The notes beneath the pieces were generated by a model. That model was not told where the DNA came from. It made no database searches and saw only the letters and a program-made list of their open reading frames with translations. A stretch of 5,005 bases of DNA from the NCBI GenBank assembly GCA_012974475.1, contig JAAXQD010000002.1, positions 1-5,005 on the forward strand, given 5' to 3'. A program made the position numbers and the translations under genes. Below are positions 1-5,005 of the stretch, piece by piece. This DNA is from Desulfobacterales bacterium (GTDB lineage: Bacteria; Desulfobacterota; Desulfobacteria; Desulfobacterales; UBA11574). Position 1 is the stretch's first letter. Each line of letters starts with the position of its first letter.

Positions 1-1673
1 TCGCCGTAGATAATGTCAGGTCAAAAAGACCGCTTACCAATAGTGATGTGAATCTTCTAATGGGCATTGCCTCACAAACAGCGGTCAGCATTATTAATGC
101 AAGGTCTTTTCAGAAACTCCAGGATAGCGAAAAAAAATATCGTGATCTCGTCGAAAATGCCAACAGCATCATCATGCGAAGAGATGTCGATGGAAACATT
201 ACTTTTTTTAACGAGTTCGCACAGAGATTCTTCGGATATTCGGAAAATGAGATACTGGGAAAAAGCTTGGAAGGCACTATTTTCCCGAATACCGAGACCA
301 CCAGGAATCATTTAAAAAAACTCTTAACGATTCTTACACAAAATATTGATCAGCCGGTTATTACCGAAAACGAAAGTGAGCTCAGAAGTGGGAAAAAAGT
401 TATGATTGCATGGACTTACAGGCCCATATTCGATAGTGATGAAAATTTCAAAGAGATTCTCTGCATCGGTACGGATATTACAGAACTCAAACGTGCGGAA
501 CAAGAAAAAAGGGATTTGGAGGCCAGACTCCAGAGAGCACAAAAAATGGAGGCCATCGGGACTCTCGCAGGCGGTGTAGCCCACGATCTAAACAACATCT
601 TGTCCGGGATTGTAAGCTACCCTGAGCTGTTATTAATGGATATTCCGCCGGACAGTCCTCAACGGAAGCCGATTTTGACCATACAAAAGGCCGGAGAAAG
701 GGCTGCCGCCATAGTTCAGGATCTGTTGACCCTGGCAAGACGAGGGGTTGTCACCACCAAAGTGATAAATTTAAACGCCGTTATCGCTGAATATTTAAAA
801 AGTCCAGAATATGAGAACCTGAAAACACACCATCCCGACGTTCAGGTCAAATCCAGCTTAAACACAAATCTGATGAATATGTTGGGATCCCCGGTTCATC
901 TATCCAAAACCGTCATGAATCTGGTCACCAATGCTGCCGAAGCAATTCACGATATCGGAGAAATAATTATATCCACAGAAAACCGGCATGTCGACAAATT
1001 CCTGAACGGTTTCGACAAAATCCAACAGGGGGATTATGTTACCCTCAGAGTCAACGATACGGGCATCGGCATCCCTTCTAAAGATTTGGAAAGAATATTC
1101 GAACCGTTTTACACCAAAAAGGTCATGGGAAAAAGCGGCACCGGTCTGGGCATGGCCGTGGTTTGGGGCACCGTAAAAGATCATAAAGGGTACATCGATG
1201 TCAAAAGTATTGAAGGGAAAGGAACCACATTCACCCTTTATTTCCCGGTGATCCGACAGGAACTTCCCAGCGAAGAATCCGAATTCTCCATTCAAGATAT
1301 CATGGGTAAGGGAGAAACCATTTTAGTGGTGGATGATGTGGAAGCGCAGAGAGAAATCGCTTCCCAAATGTTAACCAGATTGGGATATTCTGTTGCATCT
1401 GTTTCAAGCGGTGAAGAAGCCGTCGATTACATGAAGAGTCATGCCACAGATCTGGTGGTGTTGGATATGATTATGGAGCCCGGTATGGACGGACTCGACA
1501 CATATAAAAAAATTCTCGAAATACATCCCAACCAGAAAGCCATCATTGCAAGCGGTTATTCTGAAACAGAACGGGTAAAGGAGGCCCGAAGATTGGGTGC
1601 AACGGCCTATGTGAAAAAACCATATTTATTGGAAAAAATGGGGGGGGTCATTCGGGCCGAACTAGACAACTGA
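1..1673 (+). CDS. Hybrid sensor histidine kinase (GAF end-PAS-HisKA-HATPase-REC), 5' partial
   Basis: A cytoplasmic-type hybrid histidine kinase: it senses a signal through GAF and PAS domains, autophosphorylates a histidine, and passes phosphate to its own receiver. The frame is open through the left edge, giving 556 visible residues counted from the codon at 3-5. Residues 1-35 read like the last strand and helix of a GAF domain (AVDNVRSKRPL, then GIASQTAVSIINA). The GTG at 48 lies inside this helix and is not the start. A PAS domain spans about 45-160 (YRDLVENANSII to CIGTDITELK). A short coiled coil leads to HisKA with H-box HDLNN, phospho-acceptor H194; its D-x-x-N pattern also allows phosphatase activity. 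The ATPase domain shows the N-box (N310 in TNAAEA), G1 NDTGIGIP (351-358), F-box FEPFYTKK and G2 GTGLGMAV. The receiver (about 438-556) has acidic pair D444/D445, acceptor D488, S517 and K539. All catalytic residues are present. No DNA-binding output follows, so a separate phosphotransfer partner or the receiver itself must convey output. No membrane segment is visible. The ligand is unknown. Confidence 0.96.
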   Translation, partial: AVDNVRSKRPLTNSDVNLLMGIASQTAVSIINARSFQKLQDSEKKYRDLVENANSIIMRRDVDGNITFFNEFAQRFFGYSENEILGKSLEGTIFPNTETTRNHLKKLLTILTQNIDQPVITENESELRSGKKVMIAWTYRPIFDSDENFKEILCIGTDITELKRAEQEKRDLEARLQRAQKMEAIGTLAGGVAHDLNNILSGIVSYPELLLMDIPPDSPQRKPILTIQKAGERAAAIVQDLLTLARRGVVTTKVINLNAVIAEYLKSPEYENLKTHHPDVQVKSSLNTNLMNMLGSPVHLSKTVMNLVTNAAEAIHDIGEIIISTENRHVDKFLNGFDKIQQGDYVTLRVNDTGIGIPSKDLERIFEPFYTKKVMGKSGTGLGMAVVWGTVKDHKGYIDVKSIEGKGTTFTLYFPVIRQELPSEESEFSIQDIMGKGETILVVDDVEAQREIASQMLTRLGYSVASVSSGEEAVDYMKSHATDLVVLDMIMEPGMDGLDTYKKILEIHPNQKAIIASGYSETERVKEARRLGATAYVKKPYLLEKMGGVIRAELDN

Positions 1674-1704
1674 AAATGTGGTCATTCTTCTCTTACTATA
1701 TCCT

Positions 1705-1725
1705 AACTCCAACGATCGTTGAGTT
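1705..1725. repeat. Near-perfect dyad (inverted repeat) after the kinase gene
   Basis: Twenty of 21 bases form a dyad: AACTC at 1705-1709 pairs with GAGTT at 1721-1725, around the perfect palindrome AACGATCGTT (1711-1720), with a single unpaired C at 1710. Folded as RNA it gives an 8-bp stem with one bulge and a GATC loop, 31 bases after the kinase stop. It is AT-rich and no T-tract follows, so it is not a standard intrinsic terminator. A protein-binding dyad, an RNA processing hairpin or the edge of an intergenic repeat are all possible. Confidence 0.5.
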
Positions 1726-1737
1726 TGCCAAAGATTT

Positions 1738-1810
1738 GAAGCCCCCCACAGCCCCGCAAGGCGGAATTTCCGATAGGCTCCAACACGCTGCAGGGAATCT
1801 TCGACGGTAA
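1738..1810. other. GC-rich intergenic island of unknown nature
   Basis: Within the AT-rich 277-base gap this stretch is distinctly richer in G and C (C6 run at 1742-1747, a CCGC-AAG-GCGG mini-hairpin at 1754-1764). Read on the minus strand it lies in an open frame of roughly 65 codons (about 1868 down to 1661) that lacks an ATG near its beginning and a clear ribosome binding site, so I do not call a gene. It may be a dispersed intergenic repeat or a gene remnant; the sequence alone does not decide. Confidence 0.25.
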
Positions 1811-1833
1811 GGAATTGTGTCCATTTTATCGAA

Positions 1834-1862
1834 TTGAACAAACTTTTTTTTATCGGTTTAAT
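1834..1862 (+). promoter_or_regulatory. Candidate sigma70 promoter of the methyltransferase gene
   Basis: A -35-like TTGAAC (1834-1839, 4 of 6 consensus positions) and a -10-like TTTAAT (1857-1862, 5 of 6) are separated by the ideal 17 bases; the spacer contains a run of eight T. Initiation would fall near 1869 and leave a leader of about 80 bases. The octamer ATTGAACA that contains the -35 (1833-1840) recurs at 1868-1875, at the predicted transcription start. The region is AT-rich, so chance matches are fairly likely. Confidence 0.45.
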
Positions 1863-1936
1863 ACACTATTGAACAGATAATAATTTTATGGTAGACATCG
1901 TTTTCTTATTTAACTTTTTTGAACCCATACTGTGAC

Positions 1937-1943
1937 AAAAGGA
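1937..1943 (+). promoter_or_regulatory. Ribosome binding site of the methyltransferase gene
   Basis: AAAAGGA ends seven bases before the ATG at 1951, a normal Shine-Dalgarno spacing. An in-frame TGA at 1933-1935 with no start codon between it and 1951 rules out an upstream start. Confidence 0.65.
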
Positions 1944-1950
1944 CCCAGGT

Positions 1951-2760
1951 ATGCCTCGTAACGAATATTTGATGGAAAACGATGAAGAAACCCTTCGCCT
2001 GGACCTGAAAACAGACGGCGAGAAGGTTGAAAATCAGGCCCTGTGGGCCGGTATAAAACCGGGCATGCGTGTCGCCGATTTGGGGTTCGGTTCCGGAAAA
2101 ACCACCATTTATCTGCACAAACTCGTTCAACCCAAGGGTGAAGTCGTCGGTGTCGATATTGCTGAAGACAGAATCAAATACGCTAAAAAGCACTACCATA
2201 GAGACGGAATCGAATACATATGCAGAGATATATACGAACCTCTAGAAGATCTGGGACTGTTTGATTTTATTTGGGTCCGCTTTGTTCTTGAATACCACAA
2301 ATCTAAAAGTTTCGACATCGTCAAAAACATATCCCGCATTCTGAAACCCGGGGGAATTCTCTGCCTTATCGATCTGGATTACAACTGCCTGAACCACTTC
2401 GGGCTCTCTAAAAAGCTTGAAAGAACAATGCACGGATTAACCAAGGCCTTGGAAAAAAATACCGACTTCGACCCCTATGTGGGAATAAAACTTTATTCTT
2501 TTCTTTATGACCTTGATTACCAGGATATCGATGTTAGCATGGCCCCTCATCACCTGATTTTTGGAGAATTGAATGAAATCGACAACTATAACTGGACTAA
2601 AAAGCTGGAAGTTGCCGTGAGAAAATTGGGATATGAGTTTAAAGAATACAAAGGGGGATATGATGAGTTTTTTGAAGAATTTAAAAAATTTTTTTCCGAT
2701 CCCAGGCGGTTCACCTATACCCCGCTAATATGCTGCAGGGGGAATAAGCCCCCAACCTGA
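1951..2760 (+). CDS. Class I SAM-dependent methyltransferase, substrate unknown
   Basis: A complete 269-aa protein that should transfer a methyl group from S-adenosylmethionine to an unidentified acceptor. The N-terminal half has the Rossmann methyltransferase motifs in order: motif I VADLGFGSGK (41-50, SAM loop), motif II acidic D69 in GVDIAEDRI (SAM ribose), D93 in CRDIYEPL, a motif IV-like FDFIWVRFVLEY (104-115) and the post-motif LKPGGILCLID (131-141). This matches the Methyltransf_11/25 (UbiE-like) superfamily. The C-terminal 120 residues (LDYNCLNHFGL, FDPYVGIKLYSFLYDL, HHLIFGE, RRFTYTPLICCRG) are unlike those of quinone or small-molecule methyltransferases I know and probably form the substrate cap. 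No signal peptide or membrane segment is visible. The gene follows the kinase on the same strand after 277 bases, with its own candidate promoter, so co-transcription is not required. It converges with the PilZ gene. The methyltransferase fold is secure; the substrate is not inferable. Confidence 0.94.
   Translation: MPRNEYLMENDEETLRLDLKTDGEKVENQALWAGIKPGMRVADLGFGSGKTTIYLHKLVQPKGEVVGVDIAEDRIKYAKKHYHRDGIEYICRDIYEPLEDLGLFDFIWVRFVLEYHKSKSFDIVKNISRILKPGGILCLIDLDYNCLNHFGLSKKLERTMHGLTKALEKNTDFDPYVGIKLYSFLYDLDYQDIDVSMAPHHLIFGELNEIDNYNWTKKLEVAVRKLGYEFKEYKGGYDEFFEEFKKFFSDPRRFTYTPLICCRGNKPPT
2738..2753. other. GC hairpin at the convergent 3' ends
   Basis: GGGGG (2738-2742) and CCCCC (2749-2753) can form a 5-bp all-GC stem with a six-base loop (AATAAG). 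It lies inside the last codons of the methyltransferase (…GNKPP) and 45 bases past the stop of the opposing gene. No T-tract follows in either direction. It could slow polymerase on either transcript, but it is not a canonical terminator. The 37-base gap at 2761-2797 shows nothing better. Confidence 0.3.
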
Positions 2761-2797
2761 CTTACCAATAGGGTTAAAAGCCACTCGCCGTTGAAGT

Positions 2798-4843
2798 TCA
2801 GGAACTGATATTTCTAAACAAGCTTTTTAGACACCTGAAATAATGATCTCCGTACTGCGTATTTAACACCCACATCTGATACAGTTTTTCATACGGTATG
2901 GATCGGGTTTCCGCAAAGCTTACCGGATAAATCATTACGGGTATCTCACCCTGCTCGAATTTTGCTGAAAGATGAGAAAGCGTCACGTAAAGAATGTCCT
3001 TGGACAGGCCGGTCGGGTCCAGGACAAAAACCTTGATACAGTTGGTAAGATCAGACATGTTCAAACCCACATCTGAGATATTTACCATGAAAACGGCCTT
3101 GAGATTAACGTCATTTTTAAGTGAAAATAGATACTTTTCCCTTTTAAAGCCAAACTTTTGAAACTCTTTGGGCAAATCCCCACCGTCGATGGTGCCGGGC
3201 TTTATGTCCAGGGCATCCAGCATGAGGCCTCCAGACTCATGCTCGTAAAATTTCTTGAACTCAACTAAATCTTCGGGTTCGGTTTTAACGAGTCTCCACG
3301 GTTCAGGAAAACGCAATTCACTATTGGATACTTTCTGATAATGAGAATAGGTAAACGTATCCAGAGAGGAGACTTTTGGATCCTTGATTTCTCTGGCAAC
3401 CCCGCCAAAGACATGGTTGGGAAATTTGTTTTCGGGCCTGAAATAGCAGAAAAGATAATCCATATGTAGAGAATAGAGACCATGGGACGCGTTGGAAAAA
3501 CGACCGATCTGGTCCAGCACAGCAATGCCGCTCCTTTTTATGCCCGGGCTGCGTGCGGCATGATGATGAATCAACCATGCATTTTCATAAAAACGAACCA
3601 TGGCCACATGGCCCAGAATTCGTCCCTTGTCCTGATAAATGAAATGCCGGGCAATCTTCGTATTCCGGGTATATAGTTTTTCGTAAGTTTCCTTGATTTT
3701 TTCCTTGTTGGCCTCAATAAAAGCATATTTTTTCGGATAGATAAAACCGGATTCAAAAAAGAAATTCCAGAGGTCGTCCATATTGACCCTGTTGCAGATA
3801 TAAGAATGACCGTCTTTGGCCTGATGAAGTAATGCCAATAGTCTGCCGTGGTCTTCAATATCCATATCCAGGATGGCCAGGCCGCATTTCACCCAACCGC
3901 CGTTTTCTTCTTCCATTATTTTTCGATAAACAGCCTGGGCTTTACATTTAATATTGAAAATGTTTGCAAAACTCAGTTCCAGCTCAGGTATGATCATGCC
4001 GGGTAACAGCACGGCATTGTTGATGTCTTCTTCCACCGAAAAACCGGATCCGGACAAATCAATAACCTTCAGATTATTCATCTTTTCCGTAAATCGATGT
4101 CTGAAGATGATGTTTGGAGATGGAACCAGTTTAAGGCGATGGCTTCTGAATTCTTTGGGTTTAAACCTTCGAATCTGATAGTTCAACGGTTCGAGAACAT
4201 AGCTTCTCGTTTTATTGTCATCGAACTGCTTGATCACTCTGCATTCCCCTGAATAGAGCATCTCATTTTCATCGGAGAAATTGAGGTTTACCGGGGATTC
4301 AGGATCGATCCATTGAAATGTCTGGGGAGGTTTTGCAGTGACTTCGACACGGAATGCGGCCGTACTGAAATCCATGAGAACCCCATCAAAAAGAGCGCTG
4401 TTCTGAATCAGCTGGACCTTGACGCCTTTGCAGGCATGCCGTTTCAGTTTCCGGGGTCTGACCTCCCGACACGTCTCGGGAAGAATAAGGCGGATCCCCT
4501 CATGGTCAATGCTGATCTCGTTGGATTTTAATAGCAATACGTTTGGGCCGTCGGGAATGAGAATGTCTTGGAATTTATGGGACCTTAGCTGTCGATCGAT
4601 TTTATCGGTTTCGGACCAAAGGCACCTTAACTCGTCTCCTAAACAAGGCAACGGTTTGGCTCGGTGAGAAGACGTATGCCCGTATTTGGCATGTCTTAAA
4701 TTTACAAGGATGGTGCCGTCTTGGAAATTAATGTAATTCAGATTGTTGATTATAAGTTTTTTATGGACCTCTTTTCCTTTTATGAAGCGGTCGCCTTCTG
4801 TACTTTTAGAATTTAATTTAATAATTTTGATTTCGGGATCCAT
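2798..4843 (-). CDS. PilZ-domain protein with C-terminal GNAT-like region (probable c-di-GMP effector)
   Basis: A 681-aa soluble protein with no signal peptide or membrane helix. Residues 1-120 form an uncharacterised region (INFQDGTILVNLRH, LPCLGDELRCLW). Residues about 128-222 look like a degenerate PilZ domain: a basic stretch RPRKLKRH (129-136), then DFSTAA (158-163), which lacks the final glycine of DxSxxG. Residues about 224-345 are a better PilZ domain: arginine-rich linker with R225/R226 and R233/R236, then DLSGSG (262-267), ending WVKCGLAIL. In PilZ proteins these two motifs clamp cyclic-di-GMP. Residues about 354-510 resemble a GNAT acyltransferase: GHVAMVRFYENAWLIHHHAA (411-430), then KRSGIA (436-441) in the place of the acyl-CoA loop (Q/R)xxGx(G/A), with lysine at the first position. 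Residues about 512-681 may be a second, divergent GNAT-like half (YLFSLKND, LKAVFMVN, DLTNCIKVFVLD, IPVMIYP). The ATG at 4843 is the only reasonable start: an in-frame stop lies at 4871-4873 and the next Met is residue 157. Ligand binding and catalysis are inferred. Confidence 0.92.
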   Translation of the reverse strand: MDPEIKIIKLNSKSTEGDRFIKGKEVHKKLIINNLNYINFQDGTILVNLRHAKYGHTSSHRAKPLPCLGDELRCLWSETDKIDRQLRSHKFQDILIPDGPNVLLLKSNEISIDHEGIRLILPETCREVRPRKLKRHACKGVKVQLIQNSALFDGVLMDFSTAAFRVEVTAKPPQTFQWIDPESPVNLNFSDENEMLYSGECRVIKQFDDNKTRSYVLEPLNYQIRRFKPKEFRSHRLKLVPSPNIIFRHRFTEKMNNLKVIDLSGSGFSVEEDINNAVLLPGMIIPELELSFANIFNIKCKAQAVYRKIMEEENGGWVKCGLAILDMDIEDHGRLLALLHQAKDGHSYICNRVNMDDLWNFFFESGFIYPKKYAFIEANKEKIKETYEKLYTRNTKIARHFIYQDKGRILGHVAMVRFYENAWLIHHHAARSPGIKRSGIAVLDQIGRFSNASHGLYSLHMDYLFCYFRPENKFPNHVFGGVAREIKDPKVSSLDTFTYSHYQKVSNSELRFPEPWRLVKTEPEDLVEFKKFYEHESGGLMLDALDIKPGTIDGGDLPKEFQKFGFKREKYLFSLKNDVNLKAVFMVNISDVGLNMSDLTNCIKVFVLDPTGLSKDILYVTLSHLSAKFEQGEIPVMIYPVSFAETRSIPYEKLYQMWVLNTQYGDHYFRCLKSLFRNISS

Positions 4844-4845
4844 AA

Positions 4846-4849
4846 TCCT
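4846..4849 (-). promoter_or_regulatory. Weak, very close ribosome binding site of the PilZ gene
   Basis: Reading the minus strand, AGGA is followed by only TT before the ATG at 4843, a spacing of two bases that is shorter than usual. No better purine-rich site lies between the in-frame stop (4871-4873) and the ATG. Translation may be weak, or initiation may not depend on Shine-Dalgarno pairing. Confidence 0.35.
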
Positions 4850-4904
4850 GATATAGAAGGGTGTTATCTGTTAGATGTATACGTTCCTTTTGACAATCCT
4901 ACGT

Positions 4905-4956
4905 ACTCATGAGTTGTTCCGACATACTCAATTCGGGTTGTCCGGCATGCAATTGC
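4905..4956. repeat. Palindromes and an imperfect repeat upstream of the PilZ gene
   Basis: The 162 bases beyond the PilZ start contain no gene but several short symmetric elements: the perfect palindrome ACTCATGAGT (4905-4914), then GCATGC (4945-4950) overlapping GCAATTGC (4949-4956). Read on the minus strand, TGCCGG-ACAAC (4947-4937) and TGTCGGAACAAC (4924-4913) are near copies 23 bases apart, differing by one substitution and one deletion. These could be sites for a regulator of the PilZ gene or of a divergent gene beyond the right edge. Further out, GATGATT occurs twice (4963-4969, 4979-4985) around a T-rich tract. Confidence 0.3.
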
Positions 4957-4963
4957 GACGCCG
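4948..4963 (-). promoter_or_regulatory. Candidate sigma54 (-24/-12) promoter of the PilZ gene
   Basis: On the minus strand CGGCGTC-GCAA-TTGCA fits the TGGCACG-N4-TTGCW layout: the invariant GG and GC are exactly ten bases apart and the -12 half is perfect, but the -24 half matches at only 3 of 7 positions. Transcription would start near 4937, leaving a leader of about 94 bases. A competing sigma70-like site is TTGTCA (4896-4891) with TAACAG (4873-4868) at 17 bases, whose -10 matches at only 3 of 6 positions. Neither is convincing alone. Confidence 0.25.
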
Positions 4964-5005
4964 ATGATTGATTTTTTTGATGATTAATTTTAACAAACCA
5001 AATGT

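Noticed and set aside
900..1295. 131-codon open frame on the minus strand
   Set aside because: It is antisense to the HATPase region of the kinase, whose motifs are all intact. The translation shows no domain signal.
1640..1647. Run of eight G near the 3' end of the kinase as a phase-variation tract
   Set aside because: The frame reads through to a typical receiver C-terminus, and slippage would change only the last few residues. It is more relevant as a possible sequencing-error site.
48..1673. GTG at 48 as the start of the histidine kinase
   Set aside because: It lies inside the last helix of a GAF domain, has no Shine-Dalgarno sequence, and the frame is open upstream to the window edge.
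1754..1764. CCGC-AAG-GCGG as an intrinsic terminator for the kinase
   Set aside because: The stem is only four base pairs with a three-base loop, and no T-tract follows.
3265..3858. Several 85-95 codon minus-strand frames and a plus-strand frame inside the PilZ gene
   Set aside because: All are out-of-frame or antisense shadows of the PilZ coding region, which has continuous domain-like content.
3954..4667. Plus-strand open frames of 72-82 codons antisense to the PilZ gene
   Set aside because: They have no ribosome binding sites or recognisable motifs, and they overlap each other and a well-supported gene.
4890..4895. Perfect TTGACA on the plus strand as a -35 for a divergent gene
   Set aside because: No acceptable -10 lies 16-18 bases downstream, and no plus-strand gene starts within the window.
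4965..4988. Seven-codon plus-strand frame (ATG…TAA) as a leader peptide
   Set aside because: It is very short and AT-rich, with no ribosome binding site and no attenuator-like hairpin or T-tract after it in the window.

Overview
The window (about 44% GC by eye) looks like a chromosomal stretch from a Desulfobacterota-type (deltaproteobacterial sulfate reducer-like) bacterium. This rests on the style of the proteins: a GAF-PAS-HisKA-HATPase-REC hybrid kinase with an HDLNN H-box, an orphan class I methyltransferase with YLMENDEE / KTD / FDPYVG / HHLIFGE signatures, and a long PilZ protein with an acetyltransferase-like tail. It is an inference from recollection of protein families; no marker gene is present. 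There are no rRNA, tRNA, CRISPR, insertion-sequence or phage features.

Layout. (1) 1-1673, + strand: the 3' part of a hybrid sensor histidine kinase. Its reading frame is open through the left edge, so the true start lies outside the window. (2) 1674-1950: a 277-base gap with a near-perfect 21-base dyad, a GC-rich island I cannot assign, and a plausible sigma70 promoter (TTGAAC-N17-TTTAAT) about 90 bases before the next gene. (3) 1951-2760, + strand: a complete 269-aa SAM-dependent methyltransferase with an unambiguous start. (4) 2761-2797: a 37-base convergent gap with no canonical terminator. (5) 2798-4843, - strand: a 681-aa protein with an uncharacterised N-terminal region, two PilZ-like modules (the second carrying a textbook DxSxxG motif) and a C-terminal region of about 330 residues that looks like one or two GNAT-type acyltransferase folds. 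(6) 4844-5005: the upstream region of that gene, with a sigma54-like element, short palindromes and an imperfect repeat.

The three genes do not form one operon. The kinase and methyltransferase are co-directional but separated by a gap with its own promoter, and the PilZ gene converges on them. Two are signalling proteins: a two-component kinase with its own receiver and no DNA-binding output, and a probable cyclic-di-GMP effector. Any functional link between the three is unproven. The most interesting object is the PilZ-PilZ-GNAT-like protein, whose architecture suggests an acyltransferase gated by cyclic-di-GMP. I see no evidence of a defence system, mobile element or multi-gene novel system.
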